Source: Lachnospiraceae bacterium (GTDB lineage Bacteria > Bacillota > Clostridia > Lachnospirales > Lachnospiraceae). From it: a stretch of DNA of 64,000 bases. The DNA lies in NCBI GenBank assembly GCA_910574965.1, contig CAJTDB010000008.1, positions 1 to 64,000 on the forward strand. Direction: 5' to 3'. Shown here one piece after another: positions 1 to 9,074 of this stretch; positions within the stretch are counted from its first letter, which is position 1; each line of letters begins with the position of its first letter. The notes under the pieces were generated by a model. It had not been told where the DNA came from and made no database searches. It saw nothing but the letters and a program-made list of their open reading frames with translations. The translations under genes were made by a program, and so were the position numbers.

Positions 1-326
<326 letters not shown>

Positions 327-514
327 AATTTGTTCCGTTCAGAACAACACTTGGCTGTTCTATCCGTTACTGTTTTTAGGTCGCTTTACTTCTTTTAAGT
401 AAAAGCTGTTCTCAAAAATTCATGTTCAAAGAATTTTCGAAGACTTCATAAAAGCACTATTTAATTATCAAGGTTCATGCTGTTCTTGTCTGCCGTTCTC
501 GCGGCGACTTGAAC

Positions 515-543
515 ATCTTACCAAATCTTTCCTGTTTTGTCAA
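515..543 (-). promoter_or_regulatory. rRNA operon promoter
   Basis: On the minus strand, TTGACA (538-543) is followed after exactly 17 bases by TAAGAT (515-520). It lies about 190 bases upstream of the mature 16S end, between the rRNA and the tRNA-Ser genes. This is a near-consensus sigma-A promoter; the start would be near 508. The sequence between 327 and 508 would be the rRNA leader and holds no gene. Confidence 0.8.
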
Positions 544-601
544 CACCTTTTTTTACTTTTTTCAAAGTTTTTTGACATCGACTTTTTTCTCAGAAAAGAA
601 C

Positions 602-689
602 GGAGAAAGAGGGATTTGAACCCTCGCGCCGCTACTAACGACCTACTCCCTTTCCAGGGGAGCCCCTTCAGCCACTTGGGTATTTCTCC
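602..689 (-). tRNA. tRNA-Ser (anticodon GGA)
   Basis: This is an 88-nt class II tRNA on the minus strand. The 5' end GGAGAAAUACCC pairs with the 3' acceptor arm, and the anticodon stem CUCCC/GGGAG closes the loop CUGGAAA, which gives anticodon GGA. The long variable arm and the T-arm containing GGGATTTGAACCC (seen here as its complement) are present. It sits 66 bp downstream of tRNA-Ser(UGA) and is probably cotranscribed with it. Confidence 0.95.
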
Positions 690-755
690 AAAGTGCCTGT
701 CTTACAACAGACTGTGTAACATTTTTATATTCAGCCACACTCTCTCGTGTGAAGC

Positions 756-840
756 GGAGAGAGTGGGATTCGAACCCACGCGCCCTTACGGACAAACGGT
801 TTTCAAGACCGCCTCGTTATGACCACTTCGATATCTCTCC
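756..840 (-). tRNA. tRNA-Ser (anticodon UGA)
   Basis: This is a class II serine tRNA on the minus strand beginning GGAGAGAUAUCGAAGUGG. The anticodon loop CUUGAAA closed by GCGGU/ACCGU gives anticodon UGA. The long variable arm and T-loop motif are present. A consensus promoter lies just upstream (857-885), so the two tRNA-Ser genes probably form one short transcript ahead of the rRNA promoter. Confidence 0.95.
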
Positions 841-856
841 ATAAGCGACATGGGAT

Positions 857-885
857 ATTGTATCAGCATGATTCGATTTTGTCAA
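857..885 (-). promoter_or_regulatory. Promoter for the tRNA-Ser pair
   Basis: On the minus strand, TTGACA (880-885), a 17-base spacer and TACAAT (857-862) end about 17 bases before the tRNA-Ser(UGA) 5' end. This is near consensus and well placed. Confidence 0.8.
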
Positions 886-932
886 CTACCTTTTTCCATT
901 TTTTTTAATTTTTTTCTGCAGCTTTTGCCTTC

Positions 933-1832
933 TTACAAAAGTCCCTGTTCTGACAGAAATTTATAGGCCACATCATAGGGGTCCTGATCCTCTACATCGA
1001 TCTTGTAATTCATCTCTGTGCAGACCGCATCATCGAATTTGCCGGCCAGCGAAGCAAAAACCGCCTCCAGCTCCGGATAGTCTTCATACAGGTCCGCCCG
1101 GACCAAATACGCGCCATTGTACTCCGGAAAGAATGCCCGGTCATCTTCCAGAACGACTAACTGAAATTTCTTATTTAGTCCGTCTGTGGAATATACAACG
1201 GTCACATCCATATTGCCCGCATCCATTCCCATATATTTCAAGCCCCGGTCAATGGTATTGCTCTCTTTAAACTCCAAGCCGTAATAGGAAGCAAAAGAAT
1301 CAAAGTGCTTGGATCCCTCATCAAAGAACTCATGTTCTGCTGCAAACTTCAGAGACGGAGCCGCTGCTGCCAGATCGCTGATATTCGAAAGCCCATACTG
1401 CTCTGCAGTCTCTTTCCGAACTGCCACTGCATACGTATTCTGTCCTCCAAGTTTGGGAGTGAGCATCACACCGGCATTCTCTTGCCCCAACTGATCCGCA
1501 TAGTCATACAAGGTCATCCCTTCCGGCACTTCCGATGGGTCTTTTCCCAGATAAGCGGTTAAAAGGGAGCCATCATAGGACATATAGATGTCCATCTTAC
1601 CGTCTTTAATCTGTTCAAATGCCAGACTGCTGGCCATGGAATCCTGCACTTTGACTTTCAGATCCGTTTTCTCCTCGATCAGGATCCGGGCAACCTGTGT
1701 GAAAAATTTCATCTCCGCAAAGTCCCCGTCGATCACCGTAACCGTATCTTCCTGCGACGAAGCGCATCCCCAAAGACCGGCCGCAATCCCGAAGACTGCC
1801 AGCACCGCCAGACTATTTCTCCACCTTTTCAT
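933..1832 (-). CDS. Osmoprotectant/betaine-type ABC transporter substrate-binding lipoprotein
   Basis: This is a 299-residue solute-binding protein of the OpuAC/OsmX (quaternary-amine) type. It is exported and anchored by a lipobox ending LWGC (Cys23) after a Lys/Arg-rich start and a hydrophobic stretch. The chosen start is the ATG at 1832, preceded by GGAGGTG; an in-frame extension further upstream has no ribosome site and overlaps the permease gene. The start overlaps the end of the upstream permease by 20 bp, so it is the last gene of a four-gene importer operon. The family binds glycine betaine, choline, carnitine or proline betaine; the actual ligand cannot be read from sequence. The methylamine demethylase genes next door make a methylated amine plausible. 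Confidence 0.88.
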   Translation of the reverse strand: MKRWRNSLAVLAVFGIAAGLWGCASSQEDTVTVIDGDFAEMKFFTQVARILIEEKTDLKVKVQDSMASSLAFEQIKDGKMDIYMSYDGSLLTAYLGKDPSEVPEGMTLYDYADQLGQENAGVMLTPKLGGQNTYAVAVRKETAEQYGLSNISDLAAAAPSLKFAAEHEFFDEGSKHFDSFASYYGLEFKESNTIDRGLKYMGMDAGNMDVTVVYSTDGLNKKFQLVVLEDDRAFFPEYNGAYLVRADLYEDYPELEAVFASLAGKFDDAVCTEMNYKIDVEDQDPYDVAYKFLSEQGLL

Positions 1833-2418
1833 GGGCACCTCCACACTTTTTTTCTGCAAAACCAAGCAAGTAATCAAAAAACACCGACATGACCATCAAA
1901 GTCAATGTTCCCTTGAGGATCAGTTCAAAGTTCTGTATCCGTATCCCTCTGTACAACATGCTTCCCAGGCCTCCGCCGCCCACAAACGTCCCAAATACCG
2001 CAACCCCCACCGCCGTCACAAAGGCAATGCGTATTCCGGTAAGTATAAACGGAAACGCCAGCGAAAATTCCACACGGACCAGGCGCTGAAGCCGGTTCAT
2101 CCCCATAGCATCGGCCGTTTCTTTTAATATGGGACTCACACTGTTCAGTCCGGTGTTGGTATTTCTTACAATCGGAAGAAGCAGGTACAATACTATGGAA
2201 ATAACAGCCGTTGTAGAATTGGCACCGAACATCATCATAAGCAGCCCCATAACAGCCAGCACCGGTATGGTCTGAATCAGATCCACCACCGTAAGAATGA
2301 TTCTTCCGGCCTGCGGCCGACAATAGGCAAAAATCCCCAGCGGCACCCCGATCAGAATGACCAGTGAACAGGAGACAACTACCATATATATGTGTTCCAA
2401 AACCATTTCCCAACTCAT
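1813..2418 (-). CDS. Osmoprotectant-type ABC transporter permease
   Basis: This 201-residue integral membrane subunit is of the OpuCB/OpuCD (ProW-like) family. It has about five hydrophobic segments and the permease/ATPase coupling region around 'GIRIAFVTAVGVAVFGTF' and 'GGGGLGSMLYRG'. The ATG at 2418 was preferred, with AGGA about nine bases upstream; a TTG 24 bases further upstream is the alternative. It forms the membrane channel together with the other permease in this operon, whose gene ends 42 bp upstream. Confidence 0.88.
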   Translation of the reverse strand: MSWEMVLEHIYMVVVSCSLVILIGVPLGIFAYCRPQAGRIILTVVDLIQTIPVLAVMGLLMMMFGANSTTAVISIVLYLLLPIVRNTNTGLNSVSPILKETADAMGMNRLQRLVRVEFSLAFPFILTGIRIAFVTAVGVAVFGTFVGGGGLGSMLYRGIRIQNFELILKGTLTLMVMSVFFDYLLGFAEKKCGGAHEKVEK

Positions 2419-2460
2419 TTTATCAAATCCTGCCCTTTTCAAACCTGTTCGACACTGCTT

Positions 2461-3093
2461 TCAGCCAGACTGCAGCCCTTTTGAGACAAATTTTTTCTCC
2501 AGCCAGTCGATGCCAAAGCGAAACAGAACCGCCAGAATCGCAATCGGTATGGATCCTATCACGATGTATTCTTTGACATTGGCATCAATTCCCCTGTAAA
2601 TAAATTCTCCAAGCCCTCCCTGGCCGATCATGGCAGCCAGAATCGCCCAGCTCACCGTATAGATACAGGACATACGGACACCAGAGAAAAATGCAGGCAA
2701 AGCCAGAGGCACTTCCACCCGGAAAAAGATCTGCTTCGGATTCATTCCGCAGCCCTCTGCCACTTCAATATAGTTCCGATCCACATCAATAAACCCCTGG
2801 TAAGTATTTTTCAGAATCGGAAATACTGCATAAATACTCAGTGCCAGAATTACCGTAAAAGGCGTCATGCCGAACTTCAGCATCAAAAGACCGATAAAAA
2901 CAATGCCCGGAATGGACTGAAAGACGCCAATCAAAGACATAACAAAACCCGCCGCCTTCCGGCCGCGCGAAAGAAGTGCAGCGAGTAAGAAACCTATGAT
3001 CACTGCAGCCCCTACTGACACCAGCACATAACCAATATGCTGGGCAATTGCAGTCAACAACTTTGATAAATATTTATCAATAAATTCCTGCAT
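2461..3093 (-). CDS. Osmoprotectant-type ABC transporter permease
   Basis: A 210-residue membrane permease paralogous to the following gene, with the same coupling region (GGLGEFIYRGID) and five hydrophobic segments. Two separate permeases per importer is the OpuC/OsmU arrangement. Its start lies one base after the stop of the ATPase gene, indicating translational coupling. Substrate identity is not resolved by sequence. Confidence 0.88.
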   Translation of the reverse strand: MQEFIDKYLSKLLTAIAQHIGYVLVSVGAAVIIGFLLAALLSRGRKAAGFVMSLIGVFQSIPGIVFIGLLMLKFGMTPFTVILALSIYAVFPILKNTYQGFIDVDRNYIEVAEGCGMNPKQIFFRVEVPLALPAFFSGVRMSCIYTVSWAILAAMIGQGGLGEFIYRGIDANVKEYIVIGSIPIAILAVLFRFGIDWLEKKFVSKGLQSG

Positions 3094-3094
3094 A

Positions 3095-4045
3095 CTACAT
3101 CCACTCCGTCAGATGCTCAAGCAGACTGCCCACCGTAATCTCTCCAATCAACAGTCCCTGACTGTCTTTCACACAAATTCTGCGGTATTTGGACAGATCA
3201 TACTTTTGGCAGATCTCCTTGACCTCCTCCTCTGCCTCTACCGTCACCGAATCTTCTCCTGCAGCAAGCCCTGACGCCTGCTGCATCAGATCTGCCGCCG
3301 TTATCCGATCCGTTCTGCTGCCGATCCCCTGAAGGGCAATAAATCTGGCCACGGTCTCATTGGCCGGATGCAGAAGCATTTCCTTTGGAGGTGCCTGCTG
3401 CAAAACTCGTCCCTGGTCCATAAAGACAATTCTGTCTGCCATCTTCATAGCTTCCTGCATATCATGGGTGACAAACAGAATCGTAATCTTCAGCTCCCGC
3501 TGAATCTTTTTGACCTCCGACTGCAGGATCTCTCTGGTGATTGGATCCAGAGCGCCAAAAGGTTCGTCCATAAGGATCACCGGCGGATTGACTGCCAGCG
3601 CCCGAAGAACACCGATCCGCTGCTGCTGTCCGCCGGACAGTTGTTTTGGATACTTCCTGCCGTATTCATTATACGGCATGTTCACCATATTTAAAAGTTC
3701 TTTTACCCGATCTAAGGTCTTTTTCTTTTCCCATTTCATGATCCGCGGAACGACTGCTATATTTTCCTCTACAGTCATATTGGGAAAAAGTCCGATCTGC
3801 TGAATCACATATCCGATAGACGTCCGAAGCTTTACCAAGTCCATCTCCCGATGGTCCGCGCCGTTAATCCAGATACTTCCTTCGGATGGTTCTATCAGAC
3901 GGTTCAGCATCTTGAGTGTTGTGGTCTTCCCGCAGCCTGACGGTCCGATGAGAACGACAAATTCTCCCTTTTCTACCGTCAGATCCACTCCCTTTATGAT
4001 CTGCTTACCGCCATAACTTTTTTTTACATTTCTGTATTCAATCAT
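3095..4045 (-). CDS. Osmoprotectant-type ABC transporter ATPase
   Basis: This 316-residue ATPase energises the importer. Walker A is GPSGCGKTT (residues 34-42), the signature is LSGGQQQR, and Walker B is VILMDEPFGALDP. The C-terminal 80 residues resemble a single CBS-like module, the region which in OpuA/OpuC proteins senses ionic strength or nucleotides; two CBS domains are more usual, so this version is short. The ATG at 4045 follows a GGAG site; the longer TTG-initiated frame is not needed. It is the first gene of the importer operon. Confidence 0.9.
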   Translation of the reverse strand: MIEYRNVKKSYGGKQIIKGVDLTVEKGEFVVLIGPSGCGKTTTLKMLNRLIEPSEGSIWINGADHREMDLVKLRTSIGYVIQQIGLFPNMTVEENIAVVPRIMKWEKKKTLDRVKELLNMVNMPYNEYGRKYPKQLSGGQQQRIGVLRALAVNPPVILMDEPFGALDPITREILQSEVKKIQRELKITILFVTHDMQEAMKMADRIVFMDQGRVLQQAPPKEMLLHPANETVARFIALQGIGSRTDRITAADLMQQASGLAAGEDSVTVEAEEEVKEICQKYDLSKYRRICVKDSQGLLIGEITVGSLLEHLTEWM

Positions 4046-4104
4046 ATTCTGTCTCCGCAAAGGAAAGAGACATTTATATACCCTGCCTTTACAAAGGAAC
4101 CATT

Positions 4105-4165
4105 GGGAAATGCAGCGTTGCCGCAGAAGGAATTCTACTCATCCTGCGGCAGTGCTGCGTTTCCC
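4105..4165. repeat. Long inverted repeat between the importer and mttB-like genes
   Basis: Two arms of about 22 bases (4105-4126 and 4144-4165) can pair with only a few mismatches around a 17-base loop. Neither strand has a convincing T-run next to it, so a classical terminator is not clear. It lies between the MttB-family gene and the ABC operon, both read leftward, and could act as an mRNA processing or stabilising hairpin. Confidence 0.6.
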
Positions 4166-4203
4166 TGCTTTCCTTATTTTGAATCAGATCTGTCTGTTTC
4201 CAC

Positions 4204-5604
4204 TTATAAATATGGTTCCACGATCTTCATCTGATCCGCTGTCAGGCTGGGCGCCTGATAGCTCTCCAGACGTTTCTTCACCACCTCGGAAGCCTTGTCC
4301 TTAATACTGACACTTCCTTCAGACTGCCAGGACTTGTAATCCTGTTTGACGAAGATATCCGGCACAAAATGTTCTTTCCGATATTCTTTCGGCGTTCTCC
4401 CGTGCAGGAAGGTGCCTCTTGGCCCTACTTTCTGGATCTCAGAAATATAGTCTTTGTTCTTATCGATCTCAACGCCTGTATATAACCGTTTTACCATCTT
4501 AATAAGCTGCTCGTCAACCACATATTTTTCCAGAGAGGTCACATTGAATCCGCTGAGCATACCTGCCGCAAAATACATCAGGTCTACATTGCTGAGTGCG
4601 CCGCACATGAGATTCAGTGTTGATTCCACGCCTGCCTGGAAGTCAATATCCACCGCATCGTTCAATGCTCCGGATGTTCTAAAGGGCATATGATAATATT
4701 TTGCCATAGCAGCCGTTGCCAGAGAGATCAGCGCTGTTTCGCTGGATCCAAGAGCCATGGATACTTTCCTCAAATTAGTGGATGTGGAAGTATTTCCATA
4801 AAATACCGGAAGGCCCGGACGAATTAACTGGATCAGTACAATGGCTGCCAGAAGCTCCGCGTTGTTCTGGATGATGGTACCCAGAAGGGATGCCTGGCTT
4901 GTCAGCACCGGAAGGGAACAGGTAGCCAACTGGATCGGCTGATTGCGCTCGCAGTAAACATACAGCGCATCTAATGCCTCTTTAATATAAGCCAGCGGAG
5001 AAATAGGACTCACGCAGCCAATCAGCACATGATCGTCTGAGACACCGGTAAACTGTGACACCATATCGATCAGCCTGCCTGCCACTTTGCCGGTATCCTC
5101 TTTGGCTGTCATAAGGGCCGTCACGGAGATTGGAAGCGTCGTGTATCTTAGGAGTGCCGCCATCATGTGGTAGGCTCTTTCGTTCCGGTCCACATCATAT
5201 GTGTCACATAAGTTCAGATGTGTCATATCCAGACAATCACTTGTCTGTACAAGTTTGCAGATCCGAACATAGTCTTCCATCAGGGAGAAGCGGAACTGGC
5301 CGTCTTCTAAGATATATGGCGGACTCCCGGATGCACACATCGTCTTGCTGCCTTTGCCCATCGCATATTTGGTTCCGTCCGGCCGGTAAAGCTCAAAGGA
5401 ATCCGTTACTGTGGAGAGGGCTTTATCCACCAGCTCCTTTGTAAAATAAACCGTCACTCCATCGACCCGTGCTCCATGTTTCCGGAAAATGTCCAGTGCT
5501 TTTTCGTCGTCAAAAACGCAGCCGGTCTCTGCCAGCACTTTCAGCGACTGCTCATGGACAAACTCCACATCACTCGGATCGAAGAAAAAATTCTCTAATT
5601 TCAT
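4204..5604 (-). CDS. MttB-family (non-pyrrolysine) corrinoid methyltransferase
   Basis: This 466-residue protein belongs to the trimethylamine methyltransferase superfamily (COG5598). Members move a methyl group from a quaternary or tertiary amine to the cobalt of a partner corrinoid protein. There is no in-frame amber codon, so it resembles MtgB (glycine betaine), MtcB (carnitine) and MtpB (proline betaine) rather than archaeal pyrrolysine MttB. The ATG at 5604 follows AAGGAG and begins MKLENFFF; the frame stays open further upstream only because it reads through the three-copy palindromic repeat. Corrinoid, methyl-THF methyltransferase and RACo genes are all close by. The substrate is not determined. 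Confidence 0.88.
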   Translation of the reverse strand: MKLENFFFDPSDVEFVHEQSLKVLAETGCVFDDEKALDIFRKHGARVDGVTVYFTKELVDKALSTVTDSFELYRPDGTKYAMGKGSKTMCASGSPPYILEDGQFRFSLMEDYVRICKLVQTSDCLDMTHLNLCDTYDVDRNERAYHMMAALLRYTTLPISVTALMTAKEDTGKVAGRLIDMVSQFTGVSDDHVLIGCVSPISPLAYIKEALDALYVYCERNQPIQLATCSLPVLTSQASLLGTIIQNNAELLAAIVLIQLIRPGLPVFYGNTSTSTNLRKVSMALGSSETALISLATAAMAKYYHMPFRTSGALNDAVDIDFQAGVESTLNLMCGALSNVDLMYFAAGMLSGFNVTSLEKYVVDEQLIKMVKRLYTGVEIDKNKDYISEIQKVGPRGTFLHGRTPKEYRKEHFVPDIFVKQDYKSWQSEGSVSIKDKASEVVKKRLESYQAPSLTADQMKIVEPYL

Positions 5605-5624
5605 TTTTTTAACTCTCCTTATTT

Positions 5625-5926
5625 GAGTTCCGCATCCTCCAAAGAAATCCCCCTTATCTGGAAAGATCTCCTGCCGCTTCGCGGCCTGACATCTTTCCGG
5701 GCTTTCTTCGGACGATGCTGATTTGAGTTCCACATCCTCCAAAGAAATCCCCCTTATACGGAAAGCTCTCCTGCCCCTTCGCGGCACGACATCTTTCCAG
5801 GGCTTTCTTTGGAGGATGCTGATTTGAGTTCCGCATCCTCCAAAGAAATCCCCCTTATACAGAAAGATCTCCTGCCCCTTCGCGGCACGACATCTTTCCG
5901 GGGCTTTCTTCAAAGGATGCTGATTT
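5625..5926 (-). repeat. Palindromic element, locus 1: three tandem copies
   Basis: Three head-to-tail copies of about 100 bp (5625-5724, 5725-5825, 5826-5926) lie between the MFS gene and the MttB-family gene. Each starts AGTTCC(G/A)CAT and ends near GATGCTGATTT in plus-strand reading. The outer stem is GCATCCTCCAAAGAAA paired with TTTCTTTGGAGGATGC (perfect in copy 2). A second, inner stem around GAAAGAT/ATCTTTC encloses a GC-rich tip. The same framework with different stem sequences recurs near 18.7, 38.1, 41.2 and 63.97 kb. Confidence 0.9.
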
Positions 5927-5952
5927 CTCATGTCATTTTTTCAGCTAAAATA

Positions 5953-7203
5953 TTATGTCGTTTTCTTCTTGTAGACTCTGACCGCATATGCACATACAAG
6001 CGCCAGGAGCGCACTTACTGCCAGCACGGCGAAGATCCTCGTGTAAGCGCCTGCGGTATCATAAGTATCCAGCCAGCTTCCCACTATCGGAGATACGAAC
6101 ATATCCGGGATAAATCCGATCACTGAGAGAATGCCGGATGCCGAACCGAAGATAGCTACCGGCACATTGGTTTCCGTAAGCATGGAGGAGGTCACACCGT
6201 AAGCACCGTTCAGGAAGAACGACAGCACAATAATCAACACCACTGACGGTATAATAAATCCTGCACCCTTCGGCGCTGCCGTCATCACGATCAAACAGCC
6301 CGCGGTAATAGCCGTACAGACGACGATCGTTTTAGAAGGCGTCTTTTTCTCCGCGATTCCGCCGACAATAGGCGAGGAAAACAGGCTGGTGCCGTATGTA
6401 CGAATCGTTCCTACGATGGATGCGATTGCTGCTGTAGCACCGATTGCCGTAAGGAAGGAAACGGTATATGCGAGGGACGTGTACACCGTATACACAAAGA
6501 ACATACATAAAGTTGTAAGCCATACACCTGGATGTTTCAGTGCCTGTACCACCTCATCCAAATTGAACTTTTTGCGCTCTGTCTCAAATTCATCCGCAAA
6601 TTTAGGGATGAAAAGGAAAGATAAGACCGCAAAAACCGCATTGATGATGGCAAAGAACATCAGCACTGTATGGAATCCTGCCGTCGGATCGTCAAACATT
6701 TCAAAAATTGCAATGGAGATAAAGCTGATGACAAGTCCGACCACGCCGACAATTCCGTAGGAAATACCAATATTTGTAGAGTAGTTCTCCTCTGTGCTGA
6801 CCAAACGGATGGCCTTATAACGGATTCCCCAGAAGATAAACGTAGTGCAAAGGCCAAACAGCAGGAAGATAACCTTCAGTTGTCCGTAGCTGGGCGCCAG
6901 AGAATACCAGAACGTCAGTACTGCACTCATGGCAAAGCCAAGTGTTGCAAGATATTTGACACGGACTTTATCTGCCAGCACACCGCCCGGAAAATATGCG
7001 ATCGTAGCTGTCGTCCCATACAGGCCGTACAGAACACCCAACTGGCTGTTGGAGATCTTCAGCCCGTCAATTACCTGATCGTAGAAGGAATATCTAGCCA
7101 GATAAGTAAGGTATACTACATAAGCCCCACAACTTATAATAGCCACAACTGCCCATCTGGTAAAGCTACTGATTGTATCAACTGTTTTCAGTTCCTTATT
7201 CAT
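5953..7203 (-). CDS. MFS transporter
   Basis: A 416-residue major facilitator with about 12 hydrophobic segments and the typical loop motif after the second segment (PGGVLADKVRVKYL). A central cytoplasmic loop with charged residues (DEFETERKKFN) separates two six-helix halves. It begins 65 bp after the corrinoid-protein gene and precedes the MttB-family gene, so it probably imports the methylated substrate or exports the demethylated product. GGAGGG precedes the ATG. Substrate unknown. Confidence 0.88.
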   Translation of the reverse strand: MNKELKTVDTISSFTRWAVVAIISCGAYVVYLTYLARYSFYDQVIDGLKISNSQLGVLYGLYGTTATIAYFPGGVLADKVRVKYLATLGFAMSAVLTFWYSLAPSYGQLKVIFLLFGLCTTFIFWGIRYKAIRLVSTEENYSTNIGISYGIVGVVGLVISFISIAIFEMFDDPTAGFHTVLMFFAIINAVFAVLSFLFIPKFADEFETERKKFNLDEVVQALKHPGVWLTTLCMFFVYTVYTSLAYTVSFLTAIGATAAIASIVGTIRTYGTSLFSSPIVGGIAEKKTPSKTIVVCTAITAGCLIVMTAAPKGAGFIIPSVVLIIVLSFFLNGAYGVTSSMLTETNVPVAIFGSASGILSVIGFIPDMFVSPIVGSWLDTYDTAGAYTRIFAVLAVSALLALVCAYAVRVYKKKTT

Positions 7204-7268
7204 TTCAACCCTCCATTTCCGTATTCATCCGATGCATCAGCTCTGTCCCCGACACATCTGTCTGCTCT

Positions 7269-7913
7269 TCAGTTTCCTGCTGCCCAGGATTTGCAGTAAT
7301 CGATGGTCATCTGAGGACTGCTTGCCCATGCATCTGCTCCGGTCTGCTCACACACCTCTGCATTGACCGGTGCACCGCCTATAACGATCTTCACCTGATC
7401 CCGCATCCCTGCTTCCCGGAACGCATCTACTGTATGTTTCATAGAATCAATCGCCAGTGTCAGAACGCCTGACAGGCCGATAATATGGATATTCTCGTTT
7501 TTGGCTGTCTCGACGATCTTCTCCGCCGGAACATCAATCCCCAGATCCAGCACTTCAAATCCTGCTGCCTCCAGCATGGATCGGACGATATTTTTCCCGA
7601 TATCGTGCAGGTCATCCTTCACAGTGCAAAGAATCATCTTCACTTTTGCCACACCGGAATCGTCCCCCGTAACTAGAGCGTCTTTCAGAATATCCACCGC
7701 CGTCGTCATCAGCTCCCCTGCATAGATCAGATCCCCTACAAAATACTCTCCGTCCTCAAACCGGGAACCTACAATATCCATTCCCTTCTGGCATGCTTCC
7801 ATGGCTTCCTGCGCTTTTTGTCCGCCTTCTTCCATTACCTGCCGAAGCATCTCGGTCATCACATCTTCATCCAGATCTCCCATCGCTTCTGCCAACACAT
7901 TAAAATCGATCAT
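7269..7913 (-). CDS. Corrinoid (B12-binding) methyl-carrier protein
   Basis: This 214-residue cobalamin carrier of the MtgC/MttC type has an N-terminal helical cap (about residues 1-85) and a Rossmann-like B12 domain with DLHDIG (101-106). His103 is the predicted lower cobalt ligand. It shuttles methyl groups from the MttB-family enzyme to the methyl-THF methyltransferase. It follows that methyltransferase gene by 30 bp. A second, divergent copy of the same type occurs at 9765-10418. Confidence 0.92.
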   Translation of the reverse strand: MIDFNVLAEAMGDLDEDVMTEMLRQVMEEGGQKAQEAMEACQKGMDIVGSRFEDGEYFVGDLIYAGELMTTAVDILKDALVTGDDSGVAKVKMILCTVKDDLHDIGKNIVRSMLEAAGFEVLDLGIDVPAEKIVETAKNENIHIIGLSGVLTLAIDSMKHTVDAFREAGMRDQVKIVIGGAPVNAEVCEQTGADAWASSPQMTIDYCKSWAAGN

Positions 7914-7943
7914 CTTCGTCCCTCTCTTTCTTTCTCTGTATGA

Positions 7944-8753
7944 TTATTTCTTTCCGCCGATCTTGCCCTGGCGATAAGCTCTGTTATATTTTCTTCCGCC
8001 CTTGTCATGCATACAGAGCGCCTCGCACGCATAAATGGTGCTCATCATATCCGTATTGCACGGGTCAAGGATGGCGGAATTTAATCCTGCATGAATGGCA
8101 TATGCCATACAGCCCAGATTCACATATTTCCGGGCCGGCATCTCAAAACTGATATTCGAGATAGCCCCGGTCACCTTTACTTCCGGTGCGTACTCATGGA
8201 TCCCCATAATGCACTGTTCAAAATCTTTCATTGACGATGGCATGGTAGAAAGCGCCATAACACATGGATCAATATGCAACTGGGACAGCTCAACGCCGTA
8301 TTTCACCGCTTTATCAATGATGCGCTTTGCAATATCCAGCTTCTTCTCCACCTGCTGGGGAATCCCGTCCTTATCGCAGGTCAGGCCGATCACATGCCAC
8401 TTTGTTCCTGCAATGAGCGGAAAGATTGTCTCACACTTGTCCCCTTCTTCATTTACGGAATTTACCATACCCGGTTTCTTCACATGACCTTCCTCCAGAA
8501 TACGGGCCAGCAGCCTGGCATTGGGGCTGTCGATGCAGACAGGCGTCTTTGACACTTCCTGCAGCAGACCCAAAAGCCACAGCATGGCATCATACTCCTG
8601 ATCTGTCGTCGTACTAGGGGCACAGTCCAGAAAATCCGCACCTGCCCTGTCCTGAGCTTCCACCCGCTCCCGGATCAGATCTGCGTCACGCTCCGCAATG
8701 GCCTTCCGAATTGAAGGGATGGCTCCGTTGATCTTCTCACCAATGATGATCAC
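7944..8753 (-). CDS. Corrinoid:tetrahydrofolate methyltransferase (MtgA-like)
   Basis: A 269-residue pterin-binding TIM-barrel protein of the MetH-pterin/MtrH/MtgA group. It is expected to transfer the methyl group from the methyl-corrinoid protein to tetrahydrofolate, making methyl-THF. Visible family features are the N-terminal GEKINGAIPS and the FLDCAPS region of the pterin-binding barrel. The start is GTG at 8753, seven bases after GGAGG. The longer open frame upstream crosses the promoter and is not coding. It is the first gene of the leftward operon. Confidence 0.88.
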   Translation of the reverse strand: MIIIGEKINGAIPSIRKAIAERDADLIRERVEAQDRAGADFLDCAPSTTTDQEYDAMLWLLGLLQEVSKTPVCIDSPNARLLARILEEGHVKKPGMVNSVNEEGDKCETIFPLIAGTKWHVIGLTCDKDGIPQQVEKKLDIAKRIIDKAVKYGVELSQLHIDPCVMALSTMPSSMKDFEQCIMGIHEYAPEVKVTGAISNISFEMPARKYVNLGCMAYAIHAGLNSAILDPCNTDMMSTIYACEALCMHDKGGRKYNRAYRQGKIGGKK

Positions 8754-8802
8754 TTCTTGTCCTCCTTTTCTGCTTTGATTCCAAATCATGTCTTTACAAG
8801 TT

Positions 8803-8831
8803 AGTATAGACAAGATAGGCGAATATGTCAA
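8803..8831 (-). promoter_or_regulatory. Promoter of the leftward demethylation operon
   Basis: On the minus strand, TTGACA (8826-8831), a 17-base spacer and TATACT (8803-8808). The predicted start near 8796 leaves a leader of about 43 bases before the GTG start. Confidence 0.82.
8804..8811. promoter_or_regulatory. Candidate GntR/HutC-type operator
   Basis: GTATAGAC at 8804-8811 matches the GTnTAnAC pattern bound by many GntR regulators of the HutC (UTRA) subfamily. It overlaps the -10 box of the leftward promoter, so binding would repress it. The encoded regulator (10415-11143) belongs to that subfamily. The link is inference. Confidence 0.45.
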
Positions 8832-8888
8832 CCATTTTCCGGCATGGATTGAGAAATTTGTCAAAAAGCATGATTCTGTATATTCATT

Positions 8889-8907
8889 TTTGTAAATTTT
8901 ACACAAA
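8889..8907. promoter_or_regulatory. Imperfect dyad in the divergent promoter region
   Basis: TTTGTAAATTTTACACAAA is an imperfect inverted repeat midway between the two divergent promoters. It could be a regulator site for either operon. Position and symmetry are the only evidence. Confidence 0.35.
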
Positions 8908-8987
8908 CGAAAGAACATGTCGGACATCATCCGGCCGACGGTCCGCAGCCCAATGCCTCAGGGCACAAAAGCCCCCTCATTTCACAC

Positions 8988-9016
8988 TTGACTTTCTGAC
9001 ATGCAGTCGATATGAT
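8988..9016 (+). promoter_or_regulatory. Promoter of the rightward corrinoid operon
   Basis: TTGACT (8988-8993), a 17-base spacer and TATGAT (9011-9016). This placement means the ATG at 9012 cannot be the gene start and supports the ATG at 9075. Confidence 0.8.
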
Positions 9017-9074
9017 GAATAAAGACAGGGGTACCCCCTGCAGTATTTTGCAAATCATCAGATGGGAGATCGAC

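Noticed and set aside
616-822. Plus-strand open frame across the tRNA-Ser genes
   Set aside because: It is the antisense of two tRNAs and their spacer; no ribosome site or family feature.
5625-5926. CRISPR array
   Set aside because: Repeats are direct tandem copies of about 100 bp with no unique spacers and no cas genes in the window.
5605-5931. 109-residue N-terminal extension of the MttB-family protein
   Set aside because: The added residues are a translation of the three tandem palindromic repeats, and a proper ribosome site lies directly before the ATG at 5604.
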